From the NCBI GenBank assembly GCA_030685065.1, contig JAUXQH010000059.1, positions 62,001-126,000 of the forward strand: a stretch of 64,000 nt of DNA, in the 5' to 3' direction. Of this stretch, positions 1-9,923 are shown piece by piece (position 1 is the first letter of the stretch; each line of letters opens with the position of its first letter). The DNA comes from Pseudomonadota bacterium (GTDB lineage Bacteria > Myxococcota_A > UBA796 > SXON01). The notes beneath the pieces were generated by a model. The model was not told the origin of the DNA. It saw only the letters and a list, made by a program, of their open reading frames with translations, and ran no database searches. Made by a program: the position numbers and the translations under genes.

Positions 1-2052
1 GGGGGTGATCTGCAGGGTCACGTCGCGCGCGCCGAGCTGGGCGGAGAGCTCCAGCACGAACTTGTCGACGACCTTGAGCACGATCTCCTGGGAGAGCGGA
101 CCGAACGCGACCATGCCGTCCAGCCGGTTGCGGAACTCGGGCGGGAAGGTGCGGTTCACCGCGTCGTCCACGCGGCGGCCCTGGTCGGCGCGGCCGAACC
201 CGGGGCTCGGGCGCTGGCCCTCGCGCACGCCCGCGTTCGTCGTGAGCACGAGGATGACGTTCCGGAAGTCGGCCTTCTTGCCGTTGTTGTCGGTCAGGGT
301 CGCGTGGTCCATCACCTGCAACAGGATGTTGTAGATGTCGGGGTGCGCCTTCTCGATCTCGTCGAGCACGAGCACGGCGTAGGGCGTACGGTTGACCGCG
401 CCGGTGAGGAGACCCTCCTGCTCGAACCCGACGTACCCTGGGGGCGCGCCGATGAGCCGGCTCACGGTGTGCTTCTCCATGTACTCGGACATGTCGAAGC
501 GCAGGAACGCCACGCCGAGCACCTCGGCGAGCTGCTTGGCGAGCTCGGTCTTGCCGACGCCGGTGGGCCCGGAGAAGAGGAACGAGCCGATCGGCTTGTT
601 CGGCGCACCGAGGCCCGCGCGGTTGAGCTTGATGGTCTGCGTGACGGCGGCGATGGCCTCGTCCTGGCCGTAGATCCGGGCGCTCAGGAGCTCCGGGAGG
701 CGCGAGAGGCTCATCTGCTCCTCGTTGCTCACGGTGCGGGGCGGGACCCGCGCCATGCGCGCCACGACGGCCTCGATCTCGGGCACGCCGACGACCGATC
801 CGGGCTTGTGCAGGCGCGCGGCGGCGCCCGCCTCGTCGATCACGTCGACCGCCTTGTCCGGGAGGTGCCGATCGTTGATGTGGCGCGCGGCGAGGCGCGC
901 GGCGGCGTCGATCGCGTCATCCGAGTAGGTCACACCGTGGTGCGTCTCGAATTGCTTCCTGAGGCCGTGCAGGATGAGGATGCACTCGTCGACCGAGGGC
1001 TCCGCCACGTCGATCGTCTGGAACCGGCGGGCGAGCGCGCGATCCCGGCCGAAGGCGGCGCGGTACTCCAGGTGGGTGGTCGAGCCGATGCAGCGGAGCT
1101 CCCCGCTCGCGAGCGCCGGCTTGAGGAGGTTCGACGCGTCCATCGATCCGCCCTGCGTGGCCCCTGCTCCGATGATCGTGTGGATCTCGTCGATGAACAG
1201 GATGGACTTCGGCTTCTCGTCGAGGGCCTTGAGCACGGCCTTGAGCCGCTCCTCGAAGTCCCCGCGGTAGCGCGTGCCCGCGATGAGCGCGCCCATGTCG
1301 AGCGCGTACAGGCGGCTGCCCTTGAGCAGGTCGGGGACGTTCCCCTCGTGGATGCGCCGCGCGAGGCCCTCCACGATCGCGGTTTTCCCGACGCCGGGAT
1401 CCCCGAGGAACAGGGGGTTGTTCTTGCGACGGCGCGCGAGGATCTGGAGGGTGCGCTCGAGCTCGGCGTCACGGCCGACGAGCGGGTCGATCTTGCCGTT
1501 GGCGGCGCGGGCCACGAGATCGACGCAGAAGTTCGACAGCGGGTCGTTCCCCGAGCTGGCCGTGGACGACTCGCTCTCGCTGGAGATCGAGGAGGTGCTC
1601 GCCTTCTTGTGGGAGGTCTTCCGGACGCCGTGCGCGATGAACGCGGTGACGTCGAGCTTGGTGACCTGCTGCTTCTCCAGCATGTGCACGGCGTGGCTGT
1701 CGTTCTCCGAGAACATCGCGACGAGCAGGTTGCCGCCGCTGACCTCGGTCTTGCCCGAGGACTGGACGTGATGCACGGCCCGCTGGAGCACGCGGGTGAA
1801 CGCCGCGGTCTGCGTGGGCTCGAAATCTTCGGCTTCGTCTTCGGGCAGCTTCTCCATTTTTTCGAAGAAGGCGTCGAGCTCTACCTCGAGCTTCTTCAAG
1901 TCAGCGCCGCAGGCCTCGAGGCATTCGGCGGTCGTTGGGTCGGTCAGCAACGCATACAGCACGTGCTCGAGCGTCAAGAGCTCGTGCCGCTTCTCACGGG
2001 CCACCTCCATGGCAAGGGAGAGGGCGATGGTGAGTTCGCGGGAAAGCGTCAT
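1..2052 (-). CDS. clpA: ATP-dependent Clp protease ATP-binding subunit ClpA (3' end lies beyond the window)
   Basis: Minus-strand translation from ATG at 2052 reads [36 protein letters not shown]..., with [65 protein letters not shown] and TNAG; typical two-AAA ClpA. Open at the window edge, so absent from the ORF track. Confidence 0.95.
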   Translation of the reverse strand, partial: MTLSRELTIALSLAMEVAREKRHELLTLEHVLYALLTDPTTAECLEACGADLKKLEVELDAFFEKMEKLPEDEAEDFEPTQTAAFTRVLQRAVHHVQSSGKTEVSGGNLLVAMFSENDSHAVHMLEKQQVTKLDVTAFIAHGVRKTSHKKASTSSISSESESSTASSGNDPLSNFCVDLVARAANGKIDPLVGRDAELERTLQILARRRKNNPLFLGDPGVGKTAIVEGLARRIHEGNVPDLLKGSRLYALDMGALIAGTRYRGDFEERLKAVLKALDEKPKSILFIDEIHTIIGAGATQGGSMDASNLLKPALASGELRCIGSTTHLEYRAAFGRDRALARRFQTIDVAEPSVDECILILHGLRKQFETHHGVTYSDDAIDAAARLAARHINDRHLPDKAVDVIDEAGAAARLHKPGSVVGVPEIEAVVARMARVPPRTVSNEEQMSLSRLPELLSARIYGQDEAIAAVTQTIKLNRAGLGAPNKPIGSFLFSGPTGVGKTELAKQLAEVLGVAFLRFDMSEYMEKHTVSRLIGAPPGYVGFEQEGLLTGAVNRTPYAVLVLDEIEKAHPDIYNILLQVMDHATLTDNNGKKADFRNVILVLTTNAGVREGQRPSPGFGRADQGRRVDDAVNRTFPPEFRNRLDGMVAFGPLSQEIVLKVVDKFVLELSAQLGARDVTLQITP

Positions 2053-2059
2053 GTATCCT

Positions 2060-2401
2060 TCACTCCGGTTCGGTCGTCACGAGGAGCGGGTACCCACGGT
2101 CGCGTGCACGGTCCATCGCAAGTTGGGCTTTTGTTTCCGCAATCTCACGCGTATAGACACCTGCCACGCCTCTTCCACTCCGATGAATGGAAAGCATGAT
2201 GCGGGTCGCCTCGACGCGTGTTCGTCGGAACACCACGGAGAGGACCTCCACCACGAACTCCATCGTGGTGTAGTCATCGTTGTGGAAAAGGACCTTGTAC
2301 ATCCGCGGCGTCTCCAGCCGCGTCTTGACGTCCAGGTCGGGAGCGATGCGGACATTGCCGTCATCGTCCTTCTTCTCGGGGCCGGCCCTGAACCGGAGCA
2401 T
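2060..2401 (-). CDS. clpS: ATP-dependent Clp protease adaptor ClpS
   Basis: C-terminal part of ORF 2060-2887 reads MLRFRAGPEKKDDDGNVRIAPDLDVKTRLETPRMYKVLFHNDDYTTMEFVVEVLSVVF...GVAGVYTREIAETKAQLA; ClpS signature, 7 nt upstream of clpA. The longer ORF start runs through the tRNA and is rejected. Confidence 0.94.
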   Translation of the reverse strand: MLRFRAGPEKKDDDGNVRIAPDLDVKTRLETPRMYKVLFHNDDYTTMEFVVEVLSVVFRRTRVEATRIMLSIHRSGRGVAGVYTREIAETKAQLAMDRARDRGYPLLVTTEPE

Positions 2402-2505
2402 GCGTAGGCTCCACGGTGATCGAGCAAAGGGCCGCTCGCGTGGCGTCACGCGGCGGCCCCCAGTCTCTCGGTACGAACGGCGCAGCACGAGGGCTGCGAA
2501 AAAAA

Positions 2506-2581
2506 TGGAGCGGGTGATGGGATTCGGACCCACGACACCGAGCTTGGGAAGCTCGTACTCTACCAACTGAGCTACACCCGC
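2506..2581 (-). tRNA. tRNA-Gly (anticodon CCC), encoded CCA
   Basis: Minus strand GCGGGTG-TA-GCTC-AGTTGGTA-GAGT-A-CGAGC-TTCCCAA-GCTCG-GTGTC-GTGGG-TTCGAAT-CCCAT-CACCCGC-T-CCA; complete cloverleaf. Confidence 0.94.
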
Positions 2582-2594
2582 AGTCGCGGAGGCA

Positions 2595-2621
2595 TGTATA
2601 CGCGGTGTCTGTAGTCGGCAA
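2595..2621 (-). promoter_or_regulatory. candidate sigma70-type promoter for the tRNA-Gly gene
   Basis: Minus strand TTGCCG-N15-TATACA (2621 down to 2595), about 13 nt upstream of the tRNA 5' end. Spacer slightly short. Confidence 0.35.
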
Positions 2622-2681
2622 GGGCCGTCGGCTCGAGAGTGACGAGTGGACGTCCGGCGACAGCGCCCATAGCAGGGAGGC

Positions 2682-5600
2682 GTGATGGGCACCGAAGGGA
2701 GGGCGGAACTACCGGAACGCCCGCCGGCGGCGCGGCGTCGACGCTGGCGGTACGTCCTGGCTCCGGTCGGCCTGGTCGGCGTGGCGCTGATCGTGTTGCA
2801 ATCGGAGCTCGTCTCCCGACTCGCGGCGCGGGCGCTCGAGCGCGCGGTAGAGGCCGCGATCGGCGAGCAGGTCACGATCGGGCGCATCGAGGTGGACTAC
2901 GTGCCGCTCCAGGTCGAGCTCCAAGGCGTGGTGGTGACCCACGCGCCCACCGGGGAGACCATCGCGGCGGTCCGCGCGATCCGGGTCGAGCCGGGGCTCG
3001 AGGGCTTCGTCCCGTTCCTGCGCACCCTCACGATCGAGGCGCCGCGCGTGGCGCTCCACCTGGACGCGGGCGGCCTTCGGGAGCTCCAGGCGCTGCTCGG
3101 CCGGCTGCCGGCGGCGGGGAGCCGGCCCGCGTCGCAGCACTTTCCGTGGCGGGAGCTCGTGATCCGGGAGGGACGGTTCTCGCTCGAAGCGGAGGGCGGC
3201 CGCCTCGAAATCGACGGGATCGATGCCCACCCTGGGGACCTTCCGGGCACCACCGACCTGCGTCTCGGCGCCCTCGACTTCTCCGTGGGAACGATCGCGC
3301 AACACGCCGTCGACGTCTCTTTTCCCGGGCTCCAGTTCGCGCCGGATCGGCTCATCGTGCCCGAGATCGACATCCACTTCGAGGCGCTCTCCTTGGACGG
3401 CGCCCTCGCCGTCGTGAAAGGCGGGGCCACCCGCGGAGACGTGTCCGCGTCGCTCGATCTGGGGCGGCTCACCGGGGGGAGGGGCGTGGGCGAGGGGTAC
3501 GTCGAGGGGCAGATCGACTTCGACGCGACGTTGGGCGGCACGACGGACGCGCCCGAGGCGAGCGGCGCGGTCGCCCTCACGGGCCTCGTCATCTGGCGGC
3601 CCGGCACCACCGCCATGCACGCGACCCGCATCGGAGATGCCCATGGCCCCTGGGTGCTCGTCCCGGGTGACCCGATGGCGCTCGAGGTCGGGCCCCTGGA
3701 CATGGCCTGGGGCGAGGGGACCCTCCAGGTGGACGCGCGGGTGGAGCCCGCGACCGGCATCCTCTCCGGGGGCGTGCAGGCGGAGGGCATCCGCCTCGCC
3801 CGGATCCTCCAGTCCGCGGGCGTCGCGCCGACGCCCTGGGCCGACTTCCGCGGGGATCTCGAGACCCACGTGACCGGCACGATCAAGCCCTTCCGCCTGG
3901 ACGGCCCCTTCGAGGTCAACGTCGGAGACTTCCACGTCAACGACGGGCCGATCGACGGCCCCTCGGACACCCTGCTCGCCATCGCGGCGGGGACGGTCGT
4001 GGGGGAGCTGATGGTGGACGCCCACCACCTGGTGCTCGACGGAAAGGTCGCCTCCGGGCCGAGCCGCGGCACCGCCCGGGCCGACGTCGGCTTCGCGGCC
4101 TTCGGGCCCCTGGGCGTCGACGTCGACTTTCCCCTCCTCGATCTGTCGCAGCTCCAGCCGCTCGGAGACGCGGGGCTGGGCGGCCGGGCCTCGGTTCACG
4201 GATGGGTGGGCGGCCGCTACGACCGGCCCATGTCGGCCCAGGCCACCCTCACCGTGACCGACGCCGTCGTGCTCGACCTCCCCCTCGCGGACCAGCTCAC
4301 CGCGACCCTCGACAGTGACCTGCGCCGCCTCCACTTCACCGACATCCGCGCCCGGCTCGGGGAGACCGACTACCAAGGCGACTTCGAGATCGCGTTCACC
4401 GACCCGATGTTCATCGACACCCAGGTCTACGTGGGCGCGGGCCACATCCGGGATCTCGCGGGCATCTTCGTGGACGTAGGCCCGATGGACGGCATCGTGT
4501 CCGGCACCGCCGTGCTCTCGGGCGAGCCGTTCCACCTCGACGGGGACATCTCCGTCGAGCTGCGCGACGTCGATCTGTACGGCGAGGCCTTCCCCAGCGG
4601 GCACGCCACCGCCTGGATGGACGACGGCGAGTTCACCCTGGACGAGCTGGTGCTGGCGCGCGGGGAGGAGTCCGTGCTCGCGCGCGGCTCGGTGGCGCGC
4701 GGTTTCGTGATGAACATGGACGTGCTCTCCGACGGCGTCGCCTTCGAGCGGCTCGACCACGTGGCGCCGCTCGGGCTGCCGCTCACCGGGAGCGTCACGC
4801 TCACCGCGCAGATCGGGGGGACGCTCTCCGATCCCGCGCCCCGCGGGCGGCTCTCCGCCACCCGCACCTTCTACGACGGCACCGGCCTGGCCGACACGTC
4901 GGTCGACTTCTCCTCGAAGGACGGCGTGCTCTCCTGGGACGGCGGGATCCTGGGAGACGCCTTGCGCACCCGCGGCACGCTCGGCATGTGGGGCGAGCAG
5001 CCGTACGAGGCCGAGGCGACGTTCAGCCGCTTCCCCGCGCATCTTTTCTACCCGCGCGCGCAGGACGGGAGCCCGGTGGACGCGCGGATCTCGGGGGACC
5101 TCTCGCTGGCCGGCCGCTTCGGTGACAGCCCCACCCCGGTCGACATCGAGGGGCGCTTCGACCGCGTCGAGGCGCGGTGGGACGGGCATGAGCTCTCAGC
5201 CCCGCAGCCGTGGGTGTTCGCCGTGCACGGCACGAGCATGCAGGTGCCGCGGCTCCGCCTCGTGGGAAACGACGGCACCGAGCTCGGCTTCGAGGGGTAC
5301 ACGACGGGAAACGGCCAGCTCGCGTTCGGGGGCGGAGGCAAGGTCAACCTCGACTTCGCCCGCGCGTTCGTGCCCGAGCTCGAGCTCGCCCAGGGGATGG
5401 CGGAGGTGGAGGTGGCGATCGAGCGCGATCGCGAGGGCGTGCCGCGGGTGGAGATCGGCGCGCAGCTCGAAGGCGCGACGCTCCGCTCCGCGTACTTCCC
5501 CGCCGACTTCGAGAACGTCACCGCGACGATCGAGGCCACGTCCGAGCGCTACGTCATTCGCGACGTGACCGCCGAGGTGGGCGGGGGCACGTTCCAGAGC

Positions 5601-6650
5601 GGCGAGAGCGTGATCGAGGCGGACGGATGGACGCCCCGCCGCTACCAGCTCGAGGGCGAGCTCGAGGACGCCCGGGTGGCCTACCTCGACTACCTGCCGC
5701 CGATCGTGGGGGACGCCTCCCTGCGGTTCGACGGCCCGGTCGACGATCTGCTGCTGTCCGGGACGATCGACATCGACGAGATGGAGTTCCGCGAGCGCAT
5801 CGACTGGGAGGCGATGGTCATCTCGCTGCGCGAGGAGCGGCTCACCGGGAGCGCGCCGGTCGAGGGCCGGCGGTACTTCAGCCTCGATCTGGAGGTGCGG
5901 GCCGACGACACCGTGCGGCTGCGCAACAACGTGGCGGACGCCGACGCAAGCGCCAACCTCCGCATCATCGGGGACACCTCGCGGCCCGGCATGGTCGGCG
6001 AGATCATCGTCGACACGCGCGGCGAGGTGTACCTGCACGAGCGCGAGTTCGAGGTGACGCGCGGGGAGCTCCGCTACGTCGATCCCTACACGTTCGATCC
6101 CGACCTCGACATCCTCCTCGAGACCGACGTGCGCAGCCACGACCAGGACTACCACGTGACCTACGGCGTCACCGGGCCGTTCTCCGACTGGCGCACGAAC
6201 ACCGCGTCCGATCCGTACCTCGCGCAGGCGGACGTGAACGCGCTCCTGCTGTTCGGCGTCACCCGCGAGGAGCTGGAGCGCTACGGCGGCCTCGGGACCG
6301 CCCTGGTCGCGGAGACGGGTGACCTGCTGCTCGCCCAGACCGCCATCTCCCGGACGAACCTCTTCATCATCGACCGGTGGAACCTCGTGAGCGGCGTGTC
6401 GGAGCGCGGATCGAGCGCCGTCACGAGCGATCTTCGGCTGGTCGCCGAGAAGCAGGTGGGCGAGTTCGACATCACGGTCGAGAAGGCGCTGGGCGTCAAC
6501 CTCGGCAGCGACTGGTACGCCTCGGTCGAGCGTCGTATCGCAGAGCGGCTCTACGCCACCGCGTACGTGGCGACGCGCCAGGAGGGGCGATCGCTGCCGA
6601 TCGGGGCGGCGTACGGCGCGGAGTTCAAGTTGAAGTGGGAGCTGGACTAG
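2682..6650 (+). CDS. tamB: TamB-like translocation/assembly module inner-membrane protein (DUF490, AsmA-like)
   Basis: 1322 aa; single N-terminal TM, repetitive beta-rich body, C-terminal DUF490 region ('GEIIVDTRGEVYLHEREFEVTRGELRYVDPYTFDPDLDILLETDVRSHDQDYHVTYGVTGPFSDWR...'). Confidence 0.9.
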   Translation: MMGTEGRAELPERPPAARRRRWRYVLAPVGLVGVALIVLQSELVSRLAARALERAVEAAIGEQVTIGRIEVDYVPLQVELQGVVVTHAPTGETIAAVRAIRVEPGLEGFVPFLRTLTIEAPRVALHLDAGGLRELQALLGRLPAAGSRPASQHFPWRELVIREGRFSLEAEGGRLEIDGIDAHPGDLPGTTDLRLGALDFSVGTIAQHAVDVSFPGLQFAPDRLIVPEIDIHFEALSLDGALAVVKGGATRGDVSASLDLGRLTGGRGVGEGYVEGQIDFDATLGGTTDAPEASGAVALTGLVIWRPGTTAMHATRIGDAHGPWVLVPGDPMALEVGPLDMAWGEGTLQVDARVEPATGILSGGVQAEGIRLARILQSAGVAPTPWADFRGDLETHVTGTIKPFRLDGPFEVNVGDFHVNDGPIDGPSDTLLAIAAGTVVGELMVDAHHLVLDGKVASGPSRGTARADVGFAAFGPLGVDVDFPLLDLSQLQPLGDAGLGGRASVHGWVGGRYDRPMSAQATLTVTDAVVLDLPLADQLTATLDSDLRRLHFTDIRARLGETDYQGDFEIAFTDPMFIDTQVYVGAGHIRDLAGIFVDVGPMDGIVSGTAVLSGEPFHLDGDISVELRDVDLYGEAFPSGHATAWMDDGEFTLDELVLARGEESVLARGSVARGFVMNMDVLSDGVAFERLDHVAPLGLPLTGSVTLTAQIGGTLSDPAPRGRLSATRTFYDGTGLADTSVDFSSKDGVLSWDGGILGDALRTRGTLGMWGEQPYEAEATFSRFPAHLFYPRAQDGSPVDARISGDLSLAGRFGDSPTPVDIEGRFDRVEARWDGHELSAPQPWVFAVHGTSMQVPRLRLVGNDGTELGFEGYTTGNGQLAFGGGGKVNLDFARAFVPELELAQGMAEVEVAIERDREGVPRVEIGAQLEGATLRSAYFPADFENVTATIEATSERYVIRDVTAEVGGGTFQSGESVIEADGWTPRRYQLEGELEDARVAYLDYLPPIVGDASLRFDGPVDDLLLSGTIDIDEMEFRERIDWEAMVISLREERLTGSAPVEGRRYFSLDLEVRADDTVRLRNNVADADASANLRIIGDTSRPGMVGEIIVDTRGEVYLHEREFEVTRGELRYVDPYTFDPDLDILLETDVRSHDQDYHVTYGVTGPFSDWRTNTASDPYLAQADVNALLLFGVTREELERYGGLGTALVAETGDLLLAQTAISRTNLFIIDRWNLVSGVSERGSSAVTSDLRLVAEKQVGEFDITVEKALGVNLGSDWYASVERRIAERLYATAYVATRQEGRSLPIGAAYGAEFKLKWELD

Positions 6651-6704
6651 CCCCGAGCGGAAGGGCGCCGAGCGAGGAGGCGCGCGCGTTATGGCGAGGC
6701 CCCG

Positions 6705-9700
6705 ATGCGAGCCCCTCCGTCTCAAGCAAGCCGCGCGAACCGAGGCGTCGCCACGCGGAAGCGAGCCGCCCCGGCGTGGGCGAGGCTGCTCTGCGCCGCG
6801 GTCCTGGCGCCCGCCGTCTTGGCTCCCGCGGTGTGGGCCCCCGCCGCCTTGGCGCAGGAGCCCGCCGCCTCGGCGCAGGAGCCCGCCGCGGAGCCTGCCT
6901 CCGAGGAGCGAGGCGCCGTCGAGCCGCTCGAGCTGGTGCCGCTCCCCGAGGGGCCCGTCGCCACGGACTCGGACCTCCCGCCGGCCGTGCGCTACACCGG
7001 CCGCATCGTGGCCCTCCGCACCCTGGTCGCCCCCGGCGGAGGCCTCCCCGCCGAGAGCCTCGAGCCCCTCCTGCGCGTGCAGCAGGACACCCGGTACGAC
7101 CCGCAGGCCGTGCGCCAGGACATCGCGGTGCTCCACCGCGTGCTCGACTTCGCCCGCGTGGAGGTCGACGTCGAGGACTGGGTCGCCTTCGACGCCGATG
7201 GGCAGCCCGTTCCCGCGGTGAAGGTCGAGTACCGCGTGTACCCGCCTCCGCGCCTCGGCCAGGTGCTGTTCCGCGGCGCGCGCGCCCTCTCCCGCCGCCA
7301 GCTGCTGGGCGTCATCGGGCGCGAGCCGGGCGATCCGTTCTTCTCCGAAGACGAGGAACGCGTGGGGACGGACATCCGGGAGGCGTACGCGGCCATCGGG
7401 TATCCCTCGGCCACGGTCGACGTCGCGACGACGACCGACGCCGCCGGGAGGGTCACGCTCGCGTTGACCGTGGTGGAGGGGCCTCCGAACCGGGTGACGG
7501 AGGTGCGCGTCCGGGACGGGGGCGCCTTGAGCGGGCTGCGCGTGCGCTGGATCCTCGGGCAGGCGGGCCTGGGCGTGGGCCGGCCCTGGACGGAGGACGC
7601 CCTCCGGCGCGCGCGCGACGCCCTCACCCAGGCCGTCCGCGAGAAGGGCTACTACGAAGGCCGGGTGGTCGTTCAGCTCGATCCGTTGGCCGAGGGGATC
7701 CGGCTCGTGGTCCTGGTGGATCCGCGCCGGCCCTGGCAGATCGTGCGCGCCGGGAAGCGGCTCCCCACCAAGGTCCGCATCGTCGAAGCGCTGGGGTTGG
7801 AGGAGGGCGCGCGGCTCTCCCGCCGCTACGGTGAGGAGGCCTCCCGCACGCTCACGGACGGGCTCCGGAAGGCCGGCCACCTCGAGGCGCGGGTGGACGT
7901 GGTGGTCACGGAGGCCGAGGACAAGGTGAGCGTGCGGGTCACCGGGACCGCCGGCCCGCGCCATCGCCTCGGCTCGGCGCGCTTCTCCGGCGACCCCCAC
8001 TACGACAACCGCTACCTCACCGGCGCGTTGAAGGAGGCCAGCCCCGAGCTCATCGCGCGGGGCCGCATCACCCCCGACGCCGTGGACGACGCGCTCGAGG
8101 TGCTCCAGGAGTTCTACCGATCCGAGGGATACCTCTCCGCCGATCTGGAGCGCGTGTCGTTCACCGAGCGCCCGGGCCCGGAGCAGCGGGGGGCGGCGGT
8201 GGTGCCCGTGGACATCGAGGTGCGCGTGGACGCCGGCCCGCGTACCGTGCTCGCGGCGTACACGGTCGAGGGAGACGGCGTGGAGGCCGGCGGCCCCAAC
8301 GGCGACGCCCTCTTCGGGGATCTGGTGGGGCTTCCGCTGAACCCGGCGGAGGTGGAGGCGCGCAGCCGGCGCCTCGTCGAGGCGCTCAACGAGCAGGGGT
8401 TCCTCGGGGCGGACGCGCGAGCCTCCACCGTGGTCTCCGCGGACGGGAGCCAGGCCGACGTACACATCGTGGTGACGACGGGCCCGACGGTCTACCTGCG
8501 CTCGGTGATCCTGCGCGGGCATCGACGGACCCGGCGGTCCGTGATCGAGCGGGAGATCGATCTCCGATCGGGCGACCCGCTCGCCCCGTCGCGCATCGCC
8601 GCCATCCGGCGGCGGCTCTACGAGCTGGACCTGTTCTCGCGCGTCTCCGCGGAGCTCGTGGGGGACGAGGACCGCGTCAAGGACCTCATCGTCGAGGTGG
8701 AGGAGCGCCCCAACCTGCACGCGGAGATCGGCGGCGGTGTCGCCACCGACCTCGGGGTGAAGCTGTTCGTGCGCGGCGGGCATCGCAACCTGTTCGGGCT
8801 CGGCCACCGGTTGACGCTGCTCGCGCAGGCCGGTGTGGGCTGGGTCGGAGACGGCTGGAGCCTGGACGTGCTCGCCCCGGAGTGGAAGGCGGCGGCTCGC
8901 TACGAGGCCCCGAACATCCCGGCGCGCGGCGAGCGGGTGGCGCTCGACGTGACGTTCAACGAGCAGCAACAGGAGCCGACCTACCGCCTCGAGCGGTCGG
9001 GCGGCGGGCTCGGCGTGCTGCTCCACCTCGGCGCGTACGGCACCGCCGAGCTCGCCTACCGCGTGCAGTTCCGGCGGCTGCTCGACGTCGATCCCGGGGC
9101 CATCGTCCCGGGGGACCCGTGGCTCGACGAGCTCGGCATCGCCGACGTGGACGACCTCGCGCTCACCCTGCCGAGCGCCGTGCGGGCACAGTCGGGCCTC
9201 GATCTCTCCTTCGTGCTCGACCTGCGGGACGATCCGTTCAACCCGACGCGCGGCGGCGTCGGCAACCTGCTCGTCAACGTGACCGACCAGGTGCTCTCCG
9301 ATCTGACCTACCTTCGCGCGGAGGGGAGCTGGGCGTGGTGGGCGCCGATCGGGGGCTTCGGGCTCCAGGGGCGCCTGCGCGCCGGAGCGGCGTGGGTGCC
9401 CGGCACCCGGTCCTCTGCCGTCCAGTCCACCCTCCCGCTCGAGGATCGCTTCCGCCTCGGCGGCGGCGCCAGCCTGCGCGGCTTCGCCCTCGACGAGGTG
9501 GGCCCAGCCAACGAGGTGGCGCGCGAGCACATCGACTTCAACGACGGTCTGGGGCCGATCGTGGCGTACGGCGGCCGGGATGCGCCGTCGCGGTGGGTGC
9601 CGACCGGCGGCGATGCGATGGCGCTCGGGAGCCTCGAGTTCCGCATCCCGTTCGAGCGGCTCGGGCTCGCGAAGTGGGAGGGCACGCAGCTCGCCTTCTT

Positions 9701-9923
9701 CGCGGACGTGGGCAACGTCTGGTTCCTCCACCCCGACGTCACCGATTCGATGAAGCTCGCGGCGGACGACGGCAACCCGGCGCTGCGCTGGTCGGTCGGG
9801 GTGGGGCTGCGCCGCGCCACGGTCATCGGCCCGATCCAGGTCGACGTGGGCTTCAATCCCGCCCCCATCGAGGCGCGGGAGGAGAGCGTGGTGCGGCTGC
9901 ACGTGTCGCTGGGGGCGCTGTGA
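6705..9923 (+). CDS. Omp85/BamA-TamA family outer-membrane protein with an extended POTRA array
   Basis: 1072 aa; signal peptide, successive POTRA-like units, C-terminal surface-antigen barrel ('LRDDPFNPTRGGVGNLLVNVTDQ', 'FRLGGGASLRGFALDEVGP', 'FFADVGNVW'). Directly downstream of tamB. Confidence 0.9.
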   Translation: MRAPPSQASRANRGVATRKRAAPAWARLLCAAVLAPAVLAPAVWAPAALAQEPAASAQEPAAEPASEERGAVEPLELVPLPEGPVATDSDLPPAVRYTGRIVALRTLVAPGGGLPAESLEPLLRVQQDTRYDPQAVRQDIAVLHRVLDFARVEVDVEDWVAFDADGQPVPAVKVEYRVYPPPRLGQVLFRGARALSRRQLLGVIGREPGDPFFSEDEERVGTDIREAYAAIGYPSATVDVATTTDAAGRVTLALTVVEGPPNRVTEVRVRDGGALSGLRVRWILGQAGLGVGRPWTEDALRRARDALTQAVREKGYYEGRVVVQLDPLAEGIRLVVLVDPRRPWQIVRAGKRLPTKVRIVEALGLEEGARLSRRYGEEASRTLTDGLRKAGHLEARVDVVVTEAEDKVSVRVTGTAGPRHRLGSARFSGDPHYDNRYLTGALKEASPELIARGRITPDAVDDALEVLQEFYRSEGYLSADLERVSFTERPGPEQRGAAVVPVDIEVRVDAGPRTVLAAYTVEGDGVEAGGPNGDALFGDLVGLPLNPAEVEARSRRLVEALNEQGFLGADARASTVVSADGSQADVHIVVTTGPTVYLRSVILRGHRRTRRSVIEREIDLRSGDPLAPSRIAAIRRRLYELDLFSRVSAELVGDEDRVKDLIVEVEERPNLHAEIGGGVATDLGVKLFVRGGHRNLFGLGHRLTLLAQAGVGWVGDGWSLDVLAPEWKAAARYEAPNIPARGERVALDVTFNEQQQEPTYRLERSGGGLGVLLHLGAYGTAELAYRVQFRRLLDVDPGAIVPGDPWLDELGIADVDDLALTLPSAVRAQSGLDLSFVLDLRDDPFNPTRGGVGNLLVNVTDQVLSDLTYLRAEGSWAWWAPIGGFGLQGRLRAGAAWVPGTRSSAVQSTLPLEDRFRLGGGASLRGFALDEVGPANEVAREHIDFNDGLGPIVAYGGRDAPSRWVPTGGDAMALGSLEFRIPFERLGLAKWEGTQLAFFADVGNVWFLHPDVTDSMKLAADDGNPALRWSVGVGLRRATVIGPIQVDVGFNPAPIEAREESVVRLHVSLGAL

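Noticed and set aside
304-2199. 631-aa plus-strand ORF opposite clpA
   Set aside because: Antisense of well-conserved ClpA; composition is typical of a shadow frame.
2481-2505. CGCAGC-N6-GCTGCG hairpin beside an A7/T7 run as a terminator for the tRNA
   Set aside because: On the tRNA strand the T-run precedes the hairpin, the wrong order for an intrinsic terminator.
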